From Actinomycetota bacterium (GTDB taxonomy: Bacteria; Actinomycetota; Actinomycetes; S36-B12; UBA5976): DNA of 28,078 nucleotides. Of this stretch, positions 7,708-15,846 are shown piece by piece. The notes beneath the pieces are model-generated. The model was not told the DNA's origin, made no database searches, and worked only from the letters and a program-made list of their open reading frames with translations. Numbering within the stretch: the first letter of the stretch is position 1; each line of letters begins with the position of its first letter. Both the position numbers and the translations under genes were made by a program. The stretch lies in the NCBI GenBank assembly GCA_016870945.1, contig VGAH01000003.1, positions 1 through 28,078 on the forward strand, given 5' to 3'.

Positions 7708-8778
7708 ATGGGTCCGGGGCCGATTCTTACTGCTGTCAGCAATTACGCATGGCGATTGGGCGCAATTGCTCTCGCAATCTTCGGTGTCATATTGGTTGGT
7801 ACTCGAATCACGGTTTTGCTACTGGGGCTGTTCTTCGCGCTGTTGATCGCCAGTTGGTTGATGCCATTGGTCGACAAACTCTCAGGGCGCATGAAGCGCG
7901 GATTCGCCGTGCTCATTGCGCTGGTGGGTTTTGCACTTTTGGTCGCAGCTGTTTTCGGGCTAGTAGTCGTGTCGATTGGTTCAGACTGGCGTGAGCTCTA
8001 CACCCAGGCGAAAGCGGGCATTGCGCAGTTTGAAACTTGGTTACAAGGGCCACCGCTTAACTGGGATCTAGCTCAGGTAAACACCCTAGTTAGCAACGTT
8101 GAATCTTTCTTGCGAGAGCGCACTCTAGGTATTTTCAAGCGATTAGGTGGTGAGGCAGGGGCCTTCTTTGGGGTGTTTACCGCCTTGCTCGCATCGGTCT
8201 TCGTCTTGCTTTTCTTGTTGCTACAGCCAGCAAAACTTTTCGCCTGGTTTATGTCATGGATCTCACCGCGAGCCAAAGTCAAAGTGGGCACTTCAATCCG
8301 CATCGGATGGCGCGCGTTTAAGGAGTATTCGATTGGAATCGTCTTTGTTGCACTTTCTGACGCGCTAGTCGTTGGTATCGCCTTGGCGCTTATGGGAATC
8401 CCCTTAGCGGCCCCCTTAGCGGTCTTGGTGTTTTTTGGTGCCTTCATACCTGTTGTAGGTGCCCCCATTGCCATGTTAATTGCCGTCTTCGTCGCGCTGG
8501 CAACGAAAGGCCCGCTTTACGCGCTGCTGGTTCTTGGTTTGATCGTGTTGGTCGGCCAACTTGAGGGACATATCTTCCAGCCGCTGATTTTGGGTAAGGC
8601 CCTATCGACGCATCCATTGACCATCTTGTTGACGGTGGCAATAGGCACGGCCTATGCGGGCATCATCGGCGCTTTGATTGCCGTGCCGATTGTGATTACC
8701 ATCTACGACATCGCTAAGTATCTGACCAACCGAGAGAGTTTTGAAGGCAAGGTAACGGTATACAAACCGCCCAGCTAA
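7708..8778 (+). CDS. AI-2E transporter family (UPF0118) membrane protein
   Basis: A 356-residue polytopic membrane protein of the AI-2E/YdiK/TqsA superfamily. Hydrophobic helices occupy about residues 15-52, 65-92, 152-180 and 210-340. The segment of about 92-150 between them is an amphipathic, mostly extramembrane region typical of the family. The conserved C-terminal half is recognisable: GAFIPVVGAP, then GQLEGHIFQPLILGK, then GIIGALIAVPI. Family members have been proposed to export AI-2 or to act as ion antiporters, so the substrate cannot be named here. The ATG at 7708 follows a -10-like box. The stop overlaps the ATG of folD by one base (TAATG). Confidence 0.88.
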   Translation: MGPGPILTAVSNYAWRLGAIALAIFGVILVGTRITVLLLGLFFALLIASWLMPLVDKLSGRMKRGFAVLIALVGFALLVAAVFGLVVVSIGSDWRELYTQAKAGIAQFETWLQGPPLNWDLAQVNTLVSNVESFLRERTLGIFKRLGGEAGAFFGVFTALLASVFVLLFLLLQPAKLFAWFMSWISPRAKVKVGTSIRIGWRAFKEYSIGIVFVALSDALVVGIALALMGIPLAAPLAVLVFFGAFIPVVGAPIAMLIAVFVALATKGPLYALLVLGLIVLVGQLEGHIFQPLILGKALSTHPLTILLTVAIGTAYAGIIGALIAVPIVITIYDIAKYLTNRESFEGKVTVYKPPS

Positions 8779-9611
8779 TGGACGGGCTCTCGCTCGCACG
8801 CACCACCAAAATTGCGCTGGCTGAACGTGTGTCAGTTCTTGCTAAGCGTGGAGTCCACGTGGGTTTGGGCACCGTATTGGTCGGTGATGACCCAGGTAGT
8901 CATTCTTATGTCGCCGGCAAACATCGAGATTGTGCTGAGGTTGGTATCTCTTCGATCAGGCGCGACTTACCAGCAAACATCGAGGCGACGGATTTTTTTA
9001 GTGTCATAGAAGAACTAAATACCGATAACCAAGTGACGGGTTTCATCGTTCAACTGCCTTTACCTGCTCACTTAGATGCTGATGCAGCACTAGCCGCGGT
9101 GGCACCAAAGAAAGATGCTGACGGGCTTAACCCGTTTAACTTAGGTCAGCTGATGTTGGGGGCACCTGGCCCAAGACCTTGCACACCAAGGGCCATTCTT
9201 GAATTACTTCAAACATACGACGTGCCTCTTGCCGGCGCCAACGTGGTAATTATCGGACGGGGTACAACGGTTGGCCGTCCTCTATCGGTTTTATTGTCAC
9301 AAACTGGCATAGATGCCACCGTCACTATTTGTCATTCGCGCACCAAAGACTTAAGCGAGATCGCGGTGAAGGCAGATGTGCTCATCGCTGCAATCGGGCG
9401 ACCTGGTTTTGTCACGAAATCAATGGTCAAGCCGGGTGCCTGTGTGGTTGATGTTGGGCTGACTAGAACTAACGAGGGTTTGCTTGGTGACGTCGCACCA
9501 GATGCTCTAGAAGTGGCAGGCAAGCTCACGCCAGTGCCTGGTGGGGTTGGCCCGATGACTCGCGCGATGCTGTTAAGCAACGTGATCGAATTAGCTGAAG
9601 CACATGGGTAG
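8778..9611 (+). CDS. folD: Methylenetetrahydrofolate dehydrogenase / methenyl-THF cyclohydrolase
   Basis: A 277-residue bifunctional enzyme that interconverts 5,10-methylene-THF and 10-formyl-THF, the formyl donor for PurN and PurH. The catalytic signature S-Y-V-x-x-K is present, with Y44 and K48 (HSYVAGKHRDC). Further motifs are VQLPLP, PKKDADGLNPFNLGQL, PCTPRAILELL, the dinucleotide loop GRGTTVGRP and the C-terminal PVPGGVGPMTRAML. The GRG form of the loop, instead of GRS, is common in actinobacteria as I recall. Length is normal. The ATG overlaps the previous stop by one base, and the end overlaps the DUF3017 start by eight bases, so these genes are surely co-transcribed. Confidence 0.97.
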   Translation: MDGLSLARTTKIALAERVSVLAKRGVHVGLGTVLVGDDPGSHSYVAGKHRDCAEVGISSIRRDLPANIEATDFFSVIEELNTDNQVTGFIVQLPLPAHLDADAALAAVAPKKDADGLNPFNLGQLMLGAPGPRPCTPRAILELLQTYDVPLAGANVVIIGRGTTVGRPLSVLLSQTGIDATVTICHSRTKDLSEIAVKADVLIAAIGRPGFVTKSMVKPGACVVDVGLTRTNEGLLGDVAPDALEVAGKLTPVPGGVGPMTRAMLLSNVIELAEAHG

Positions 9612-9882
9612 AAGGCCGCAGCCACTCGAATCTTGGTGGCCGTCGTTAAGTTCCTTATTCACGCTACTAGTAGGTATCGGGTTTGTAACCATGGGTTATT
9701 TTCGATTTGGCCTGCTGGTAATCGCTGCAGCTGCAGTGGTGGCTTTCGTGTTGAGACTGCGCCTAAGTGATGCTGCAGCTGGCATGTTGGTCGTGCGTTC
9801 GCGCAAAGCTGATTTAGTGGTTTTGGGTGTCTTAAGTGCCGGCCTGGTGTTACTGGCTATTTGGGTGCCCGCACCGCGCTAA
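9604..9882 (+). CDS. DUF3017 small membrane protein
   Basis: A 92-residue protein with three predicted membrane helices at about residues 18-32, 34-50 and 68-88, and an Arg-rich start (MGRRPQP). Its size, topology and position directly after folD match the actinobacterial DUF3017 family, whose function is unknown. The ATG lies inside the end of folD, an eight-base overlap. The stop lies 26 bases before the likely mdh start. The position next to folD is conserved in many actinobacteria, but a link to folate metabolism is only a guess. Confidence 0.75.
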   Translation: MGRRPQPLESWWPSLSSLFTLLVGIGFVTMGYFRFGLLVIAAAAVVAFVLRLRLSDAAAGMLVVRSRKADLVVLGVLSAGLVLLAIWVPAPR

Positions 9883-9895
9883 AGCCGCGTTTAAG

Positions 9896-9901
9896 TACAA
9901 T
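9896..9901 (+). promoter_or_regulatory. -10 box, candidate leaderless promoter of mdh
   Basis: TACAAT (five of six matches to TATAAT) ends seven bases before the GTG at 9909. No Shine-Dalgarno sequence precedes the GTG. This would let mdh-icd be transcribed separately from the folD-DUF3017 genes. The -35 region is not recognisable. Confidence 0.5.
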
Positions 9902-9908
9902 CACGCCA

Positions 9909-10880
9909 GTGAGTTCTAGTAGCAAATCTGCACGAAAAACTGTGTCGGTCATTGGTGCAGGCTTTTACGGCTCGATGACTGCCTTGCACCTAGCCGAATA
10001 TGACATTTTCGAGAAGGTCGTTCTTACCGACGTGGTTGAGGGCAAGCCCGAGGGCATAGCGCTCGATATAAATCAAAGCCGAGCGATCGAAGGCTTTGAG
10101 ACCAAGCTCGTGGGACAAACCACCACACCTGACGGCGGCGGCTACCAAGCGATTGCTGGCTCGGCAATCGTGATCATCACCGCTGGGTTACCCCGCAAGC
10201 CGGGTATGAGTCGCATGGATCTTCTTGAGACAAACGCAAAAATCGTGCGGGGTGTGGCTGAGAACGTCAAGAAGTACGCGCCAGAGGCTGTCGTCATAGT
10301 GGTTTCAAATCCGTTAGATGAGATGACTGCATTGGCCCAAATCGCTACCGGGTTCCCTCATAGCCGTGTCATGGGACAAGCCGGCATGTTGGACACAGCG
10401 CGCTTTACCTATTTCGTGGCCGAGGCAACTCAAACCCCAATTACCGACGTCAAGACCCTGACCTTGGGCTCACACGGGGACACCATGGTGCCGGTGCCTT
10501 CACGCTCGAGAGTCGCGGGTAAACCACTAAGCGATGTGCTACCGCAAGCAGAGGTTGATGCGATAGTCGAGCGAACTCGCAACGGTGGTGCCGAAATCGT
10601 CGGTCTTTTAAAGACTGGTAGTGCCTACTTCGCACCCTCGGTTGCTGCAGCTCGAATGGCCAAAGCGGTCGCAACTGATTCGGGTGAGGTCATGCCCGTT
10701 TGTGCTTGGGTCGATGGTGAATTTGGAATCTCAGGTGTCTACCTCGGGGTAGAAGCCGAACTTGGTGCCGGTGGCATTCGCAAGGTCGTGCAAACAACTT
10801 TGACAGAAGCTGAACTAAGTGCATTAGAAGTCGCAGCTGAGGCGGTGCGCGCCAAACAAGCAGATGTGAAGGGTATGTAA
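9909..10880 (+). CDS. mdh: Malate dehydrogenase (LDH-like type)
   Basis: A 323-residue NAD-dependent enzyme that interconverts malate and oxaloacetate. The dinucleotide fold begins with SVIGAGFYGSMTA. The active-site loop is GLPRKPGMSRMDLL; the Arg at the position of LDH Gln102 marks a malate rather than lactate enzyme. VVSNPLDEMT, GQAGMLDTARF and the catalytic histidine in GSHGDTMVP are all present. The frame is open further upstream to a TTG at 9861 inside DUF3017, but the GTG at 9909 fits both the family N-terminus and the -10 box. icd follows after one base, so the two TCA genes are one unit. Confidence 0.95.
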   Translation: MSSSSKSARKTVSVIGAGFYGSMTALHLAEYDIFEKVVLTDVVEGKPEGIALDINQSRAIEGFETKLVGQTTTPDGGGYQAIAGSAIVIITAGLPRKPGMSRMDLLETNAKIVRGVAENVKKYAPEAVVIVVSNPLDEMTALAQIATGFPHSRVMGQAGMLDTARFTYFVAEATQTPITDVKTLTLGSHGDTMVPVPSRSRVAGKPLSDVLPQAEVDAIVERTRNGGAEIVGLLKTGSAYFAPSVAAARMAKAVATDSGEVMPVCAWVDGEFGISGVYLGVEAELGAGGIRKVVQTTLTEAELSALEVAAEAVRAKQADVKGM

Positions 10881-10881
10881 T

Positions 10882-12111
10882 TTGGCCAAGATAAAGGTCG
10901 CTAACCCGGTAGTAGATCTTGACGGTGACGAGATGACTCGCATCATCTGGGCGTTCATTAAAGACGAATTGATTTTGCCCTATCTCGATATCGAGCTTGA
11001 CTATTACGACCTTGGCATAGAAAACCGAGATGCCACTGACGACCAAGTCACGATCGATGCCGCCATGGCAATTAAGAAGCACGGCGTGGGCGTCAAATGC
11101 GCAACCATCACCCCCGACGAGGCACGGGTGAAAGAGTTTGGTCTAAAGAAGATGTGGAAGTCACCGAACGGAACAATCCGAAACATTTTGGGTGGTGTGA
11201 TATTCCGTGAGCCCATCATCATCTCTAATGTGCCGAGGCTGGTGCCCACTTGGACAAAACCCATAGTCATCGGGCGTCATGCCCATGCTGACCAATACCG
11301 GGCCACTGATTTTGTGGTGCCGAAAGCAGGCAAGCTTACGCTGACGTTTAAGCCAGACGATGCAAGTGAGCCAATGGAATTCGAGGTCACGAAGTTCGGC
11401 CCCGATGGTGGGGTGGCCTTGGGCATGTACAACTATGACGATTCGATTCGTGAGTTTGCACAAGCTTCGTTGCGATATGGGTTATTGCGGGGTTATGACG
11501 TTTATATGTCCACCAAAAACACTATTTTGAAGGCATACGATGGTTGCTTTAAAGATATTTTTGCAGAAGTTTATGATAAAGAATTCAAGGCCGAGTTCGA
11601 AAAGGCTGGCATTAAGTACGAGCATCGCTTGATAGACGACATGGTCGCCTCAGCCCTGAAGTGGGACGGGGGCTACGTCTGGGCGTGCAAGAACTATGAC
11701 GGTGACGTGCAAAGTGACATGGTCGCGCAAGGTTTCGGTTCGCTAGGGCTGATGACGAGCGTCTTGATGACTGCCGACGGGCGCACCGTTGAGTCTGAGG
11801 CTGCGCATGGCACGGTTACTCGCCATTTTCGTGATCACCAGGCGGGTAAGCCAACCTCTACTAACCCGATTGCTTCTATTTTCGCCTGGACTCGAGGGCT
11901 GGCCCACCGGGGAAAGATCGACGGCACGCCAGGGGTAACCATGTTCGCCGACACGCTAGAAAGCACCTGTATTTCAACGGTTGAGTCGGGGGACATGACA
12001 AAAGACCTAGCTCGGCTAATCTCTGCAGAACATAAATGGATGACGACGCAAGAGTTCTTGGGTGCGGTCAAAACGAATCTTGATCGCAAAATGGAAGCGG
12101 TGACTCAGTAG
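10882..12111 (+). CDS. icd: NADP-dependent isocitrate dehydrogenase (eukaryotic-like, homodimeric type)
   Basis: A 409-residue enzyme that oxidises isocitrate to 2-oxoglutarate. The N-terminus AKIKVANPVVDLDGDEMTR and the motifs SPNGTIRN, IGRHAHADQYRATDF, LIDDMVASALKWDGG (metal-binding Asp residues) and EAAHGTVTRHF identify the type II dimeric family found in eukaryotes and in Mycobacterium Icd1. It is not the E. coli type, nor the 80-kDa monomeric type used by many actinobacteria. The TTG at 10882 starts one base after the mdh stop and gives the full-length N-terminus, with no clear ribosome-binding site, so translation is probably coupled to mdh. It feeds NADPH and 2-oxoglutarate. Confidence 0.96.
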   Translation: MAKIKVANPVVDLDGDEMTRIIWAFIKDELILPYLDIELDYYDLGIENRDATDDQVTIDAAMAIKKHGVGVKCATITPDEARVKEFGLKKMWKSPNGTIRNILGGVIFREPIIISNVPRLVPTWTKPIVIGRHAHADQYRATDFVVPKAGKLTLTFKPDDASEPMEFEVTKFGPDGGVALGMYNYDDSIREFAQASLRYGLLRGYDVYMSTKNTILKAYDGCFKDIFAEVYDKEFKAEFEKAGIKYEHRLIDDMVASALKWDGGYVWACKNYDGDVQSDMVAQGFGSLGLMTSVLMTADGRTVESEAAHGTVTRHFRDHQAGKPTSTNPIASIFAWTRGLAHRGKIDGTPGVTMFADTLESTCISTVESGDMTKDLARLISAEHKWMTTQEFLGAVKTNLDRKMEAVTQ

Positions 12112-12118
12112 GGCTTTT

Positions 12119-13435
12119 TTGCCCGAAAACATGACTGATCTCTGGGTCAACATCCTCGCGGTGTTCATCTTCGTGCTCATCGGTGGGTTCTTCGCCGCGG
12201 CCGAGATAGCACTGGTTTCTTTGCGCGCCGCGCAGGTGAAACGGCTTGCTGCCACGGCTGGCAAACGCGGTTCAATCTTGGGGCGCCTTGAGCGAGATCC
12301 GAATAGGTTCCTTTCGACCGTGCAGGTTGGCGTCACGTTGGCTGGTTTCTTGGCAGCCGGTTTCGGTGCCTCGCGAATCGCTCCCTACCTAACACCGGTT
12401 TTCGATCGGGTCATGCCCGAGAACTTGGGTGCCACTCTTTCGTTCTTGCTGGTCACGTTGGTGATTGCGTACGTGTCGTTAGTGCTCGGCGAATTGGTTC
12501 CGAAGCGACTAGCCATGCAAAGGGCCGAACGAATTGCTCTTTGGGTTGCGGCCCCGATTGATTTCGTCTCGCGCATCACCCGTCCATTCATTTGGGTGTT
12601 ATCGGTTTCGACTGACGCATTGGTTCGTGTTTTTGGTGGCAACCCTGATATTTCCAAGGCTGAGATCACCAACAACGAACTTCGTGAGTTGATTCTCGAG
12701 CACAGCTCACTTTCGCCCGATGAGCGCAAGGTGATCAACGACGTATTCGAAGCTGGTGAGGCGAACTTGCGTGAAGTCATGGTGCCTCGCACTGAAGTGG
12801 AGTTCATAGACGGTGAAGAGACATTCGCCGAAGCTCTAAAGTCGGTTGAGTCTTTGCCATTCTCTCGTTACCCGGTCTCATTGGAGTCCCCTGACGAAGT
12901 CGCGGGTTTCGTTCATGTGAGAGATATCTACAAATTTGCCGAAGAGTCACCCCAAGCCAAGGTCGCAAGCCGGGTGCGCAACATCGCCCACCTGCCCGAC
13001 ACTGTTAACGTGATGGACGCACTTACCACCATGCGTAAAGAGAACCGTCACTTGGCCATCGTGACCGATGAATATGGCGGCACTGCGGGCATCGTCACGC
13101 TAGAAGACTTAGTCGAAGAGTTGATAGGGGACATCAAAGACGAATACGACACCCGACCTCTTACCGCGGTGTCCTCACCTACCGGCGAGATAATCGTTGA
13201 CGGCCTTACCAATTTGTCAGAATTTGAAGAGTTAGCCGGTTTTGAATTACCTGAAGGCCCCTACGAGACTGTGGCTGGCTATGTAATTGCTGAAACTGGG
13301 GCTCTGCCGAAAGTAGGGGATTTCGTCGAGATTTCGAATCATCGCCTCAGCGTGGTCGAACTAGATGGTAGGCGAATCGCCCGCGTGCGCGTAAGAGAGC
13401 TACCAAAGAAGATCAAGGCCGCCGAAGGCGCATGA
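12119..13435 (+). CDS. CNNM/CorC-HlyC family membrane protein (DUF21-CBS-CorC_HlyC)
   Basis: This 438-residue protein (counted from the TTG at 12119; an in-frame ATG at 12131 is equally possible) belongs to the CNNM/MpfA/YtfL group linked to divalent-cation efflux, especially magnesium. A DUF21 membrane domain covers about residues 5-190, with FFAAAEIALVSLR near the start and helices around 80-120 and 138-165. A pair of CBS domains covers about 205-335 (VMVPRTEVEFID and HLAIVTDEYGGTAGIVTLEDLVEEL). The CorC_HlyC domain is C-terminal (GPYETVAGYVI...VEISNHRLSVVE). The old name haemolysin for such proteins is misleading. The end overlaps trpS by four bases (ATGA). Confidence 0.93.
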   Translation: MPENMTDLWVNILAVFIFVLIGGFFAAAEIALVSLRAAQVKRLAATAGKRGSILGRLERDPNRFLSTVQVGVTLAGFLAAGFGASRIAPYLTPVFDRVMPENLGATLSFLLVTLVIAYVSLVLGELVPKRLAMQRAERIALWVAAPIDFVSRITRPFIWVLSVSTDALVRVFGGNPDISKAEITNNELRELILEHSSLSPDERKVINDVFEAGEANLREVMVPRTEVEFIDGEETFAEALKSVESLPFSRYPVSLESPDEVAGFVHVRDIYKFAEESPQAKVASRVRNIAHLPDTVNVMDALTTMRKENRHLAIVTDEYGGTAGIVTLEDLVEELIGDIKDEYDTRPLTAVSSPTGEIIVDGLTNLSEFEELAGFELPEGPYETVAGYVIAETGALPKVGDFVEISNHRLSVVELDGRRIARVRVRELPKKIKAAEGA

Positions 13436-14424
13436 AACTAAGGGTGCTGTCTGGCATTCAGCCAACGGCTGATTCGTTTCACTTAGGTAATTGGCTTGGC
13501 GCCTTACGCCAGTGGGTCAGATTGCAAGACACTCACGACGCGTTTTATTGCATCGTTGATCAGCACGCGATTACCGGCAACTACGACCCGAAGTTATTGG
13601 CAGATAGAACTCTTTCTGCTTTCGCGCAGTTGCTAGCACTTGGCCTTGACCCCCAAAAATCGACGATTTTCGTTCAAAGTCACGTGCCCGAGCATTCGCA
13701 ATTGCAATGGGTGCTTTCTTGTTTGACGGGGTTCGGCGAGGCATCACGCATGACTCAGTTCAAGGACAAGTCACAAAAGGACGGGGCCGAGCGGGCCACC
13801 GTTGGTTTGTTCACTTACCCGATTTTGCAGGCGGCAGATATTTTGATTTATCGAGCGAATCAGGTGCCTGTTGGTGAAGACCAAAAACAACATTTAGAGC
13901 TCACGCGTGATTTGGCTCAGCGCTTCAACACAACCTACGGCGAAACTTTGGTGCCACCAGAGACTTTGGTTTTAAGCGAGGGTTCGAAGGTTCTAGATCT
14001 CACAAACCCGTCCGCGAAGATGAGTAAATCAGCCCCGGCCGGTTGCGTCTTTTTGCTTGATGACGAGCCTGCGGTTACGAAGAAGTTCATGTCTGCGGTT
14101 ACTGACTCAGGCTCAGCAATCGAGTTCGACCCACAAAACAAGGCTGGAGTAGCAAATCTCTTGACCATTTTGGCTTCTGTTTCGGGTAGGGGAGTTAGCG
14201 ATTGGGTGAATGAGTTTTCAGGTAAGGGCTATGGTGAGTTGAAGAAAGCGGTTGCTCAGGCAGTTACGCAGCAAGTAACTGAGCCGACGCGCACGAAGGC
14301 AAACGAGTTACTTAAAGACCGTGGTCAATTGATAAAGTTGCTAAACGATGGGGCAGTTAAGGCAAGATCTGTTGCGGGCGAAACCCTAAACAACGTCTAC
14401 CAAAAAGTCGGCTTTTTAAAATAA
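13432..14424 (+). CDS. trpS: Tryptophanyl-tRNA synthetase
   Basis: A 330-residue class I aminoacyl-tRNA synthetase that charges tRNA-Trp. The HIGH-equivalent motif is HLGN (residues 17-20) within SGIQPTADSFHLGN, and KMSKS is exact at 196-200. GEDQKQHLELTRDLAQRFN, which shapes the Trp and ATP pocket, is present. Length is normal for bacterial TrpRS. The ATG overlaps the preceding stop (ATGA), so it probably relies on coupled translation. The 3' end overlaps by nine bases with the end of the convergent membrane-protein gene, leaving no room for a separate terminator. Confidence 0.97.
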   Translation: MKLRVLSGIQPTADSFHLGNWLGALRQWVRLQDTHDAFYCIVDQHAITGNYDPKLLADRTLSAFAQLLALGLDPQKSTIFVQSHVPEHSQLQWVLSCLTGFGEASRMTQFKDKSQKDGAERATVGLFTYPILQAADILIYRANQVPVGEDQKQHLELTRDLAQRFNTTYGETLVPPETLVLSEGSKVLDLTNPSAKMSKSAPAGCVFLLDDEPAVTKKFMSAVTDSGSAIEFDPQNKAGVANLLTILASVSGRGVSDWVNEFSGKGYGELKKAVAQAVTQQVTEPTRTKANELLKDRGQLIKLLNDGAVKARSVAGETLNNVYQKVGFLK

Positions 14425-15120
14425 GGGGTTGGGGAGAATCAGCATCTGCGAGATGCTAAGGGCAAGCATGACCCCACTAACGGTGATTAGCGCATAGCGA
14501 ACTCTGCGAATAGTGAATTGGCTAGAGATACCCACCAAAAACAAAATACCGGCCAAGAACACCGTGATTCGCACATACTTATCCCCTGTTATGCCTTGCT
14601 CGATTCCTTCAGCTTGTAGTCGGTCGGCCTCAGCCATCTTTTCTTGCCCGAGTTCAACGACTGGCCTTTCATAGCTCTCTAAGTCAAAGGGGCTGTCTGC
14701 ATTCGGGTTTTCCACCCCGCCACCTGCGGTCCACTCATCAAATGCTTCTTGGAGTTCCGGTCGAAAAGTTTCGCGAGCAAATGCCATGCCGGCTTCGTCG
14801 TCTAGTAAGTAGGCCATCCACCAACTATTGAACGTGCTCTGGTTCAAGTTTTGTACCTCTAGGGCCGTCAGTAGCAACGAATCCGCGTCGGTTCGTATCT
14901 GACCCGCCTCTGCGAAGGCAATACGTGAGTCGGTTCCGTACTGAGCCGCGGCAAACCCACACCAGGCAGCAGCGATGGTTACCACTGCTAGCAGCAGCGC
15001 CTCGACTATCTGAATCGCCCTGGTTCGACCACTCGGCGCTAAATGCCCTTGCTCTTCGGCCGTCTCTTTATGTCTTTTCTGGTGTTCAGCAACCTCGAGT
15101 GCGCTTAGGCCTTCGCTCAC
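14416..15120 (-). CDS. Uncharacterised membrane protein, three predicted helices
   Basis: A 234-residue protein of unknown function. A charged N-terminus (about 1-33) precedes a membrane helix at about 36-56 that runs into AWCGFAAAQYGTDSR. An acidic, probably helical extramembrane domain (about 62-180) follows, with a Gly/Asn/Pro-rich loop near 132-145. Two further helices lie at about 183-202 and 208-228. The first helix followed by AAxYGxxxR and an Ala-rich stretch resembles a loose group of actinobacterial hypothetical proteins (DUF4337-like), but I cannot assign it firmly. The GTG start is supported by a -10-like box six bases upstream. It is divergent from the pore-like protein at 15184 and convergent, with overlap, to trpS. 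Confidence 0.75.
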   Translation of the reverse strand: MSEGLSALEVAEHQKRHKETAEEQGHLAPSGRTRAIQIVEALLLAVVTIAAAWCGFAAAQYGTDSRIAFAEAGQIRTDADSLLLTALEVQNLNQSTFNSWWMAYLLDDEAGMAFARETFRPELQEAFDEWTAGGGVENPNADSPFDLESYERPVVELGQEKMAEADRLQAEGIEQGITGDKYVRITVFLAGILFLVGISSQFTIRRVRYALITVSGVMLALSISQMLILPNPLF

Positions 15121-15126
15121 TGCGCC

Positions 15127-15132
15127 AATCTA
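15127..15132 (-). promoter_or_regulatory. -10-like box, candidate leaderless promoter of the minus-strand membrane protein
   Basis: On the minus strand TAGATT is followed by six bases (GGCGCA) and then the GTG at 15120. No Shine-Dalgarno sequence is present. It pairs back to back with the promoter of the divergent gene in a 63-base gap. Confidence 0.45.
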
Positions 15133-15171
15133 GATGAGGTTCCTTCATTAAGGGGTGCATCGAAGGTGTCT

Positions 15172-15177
15172 TAACCT
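15172..15177 (+). promoter_or_regulatory. -10-like box, candidate leaderless promoter of the pore-like protein
   Basis: TAACCT is followed by six bases (GCCCCA) and the ATG at 15184. The upstream TTAAGG at 15148-15153 is at best a weak -35. No Shine-Dalgarno sequence is seen. Confidence 0.4.
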
Positions 15178-15183
15178 GCCCCA

Positions 15184-15846
15184 ATGGCTGAAGACCGTGA
15201 CCGCACCCTCGGGTCATCGATCATCTCTGGCCACAAACGCTGGGAACTAGTCGTTGCTCTGGCCTTCATTTGGCTGATGGACACATTGCTTTCTGACCAG
15301 ATTCGAGCGACCGACGTGTTGGGCCGAACGCAAAAAGCCTGGGTTCAGAACTTCGAAATAGTCAGTGTGTTCGTTTTAATCGCAGTGACTATCGTTCTGG
15401 TGATAGCCATTTGGCGCCCTTACCCCCCAGCAATCGTGCCGGCGGTGGCAGTTTTTCTTGGCTTCTCAATATTGCAGTTGATAGTCAATGTGTTTTCGAT
15501 GCTTACCACGACCCACGTTGCGGGCAGTAAGTCATTACTCGAACTGTGGGACGTCTTCGCCGTCTACTTCATGAGCGTTTTCATATTCACCGTTGTTTAC
15601 ATATTCATGGACTACATCACCAAGGGCGGCGCCTTCGTTTGGCCAAGCCGCGAAGGTCAAGAACCTATGAAGCCGATGTTTCTCGACTATTTGTTTATCG
15701 CGTTGAATACGAACTCCACCTATGGCCCAACCTCAGAAGCCGTCGTTTCGAGGCCCACGAAACTATTGATGGCACTACAGACCTTATTGGCTGTCTTGAT
15801 GCTGACGGTGCTGATCGCCCGATCAGTTTCAGTCGTTAGCGGCTAG
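15184..15846 (+). CDS. Uncharacterised polytopic membrane protein with a pore-like C-terminal segment
   Basis: A 220-residue protein with membrane helices at about 19-37, 59-77, 83-105, 122-142 and 192-214. Before the last helix, residues 166-191 (a short hydrophobic DYLFIALNT, then NSTYGPTSE, then SRPTK) look like the pore helix, filter turn and inner-helix start of two-helix ion channels or of DUF1345-like proteins. The canonical potassium filter TVGYG is not present. Function is therefore unknown; an ion-conducting role is a hypothesis. The ATG follows a -10-like box. The 3' end overlaps sdhB by eleven bases, tail to tail. Confidence 0.75.
   Translation: MAEDRDRTLGSSIISGHKRWELVVALAFIWLMDTLLSDQIRATDVLGRTQKAWVQNFEIVSVFVLIAVTIVLVIAIWRPYPPAIVPAVAVFLGFSILQLIVNVFSMLTTTHVAGSKSLLELWDVFAVYFMSVFIFTVVYIFMDYITKGGAFVWPSREGQEPMKPMFLDYLFIALNTNSTYGPTSEAVVSRPTKLLMALQTLLAVLMLTVLIARSVSVVSG

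Noticed and set aside
8401..8422. Repeated CCCTTAGCGG in the AI-2E family gene
   Set aside because: It encodes the repeated PLAAPLA in a membrane helix and is explained by coding.
12111..12124. GGGC-T6-GCCC as a terminator between icd and the CNNM gene
   Set aside because: The stem is only four bases, the T run is the loop and not the tail, and the next gene starts within it or just after it.
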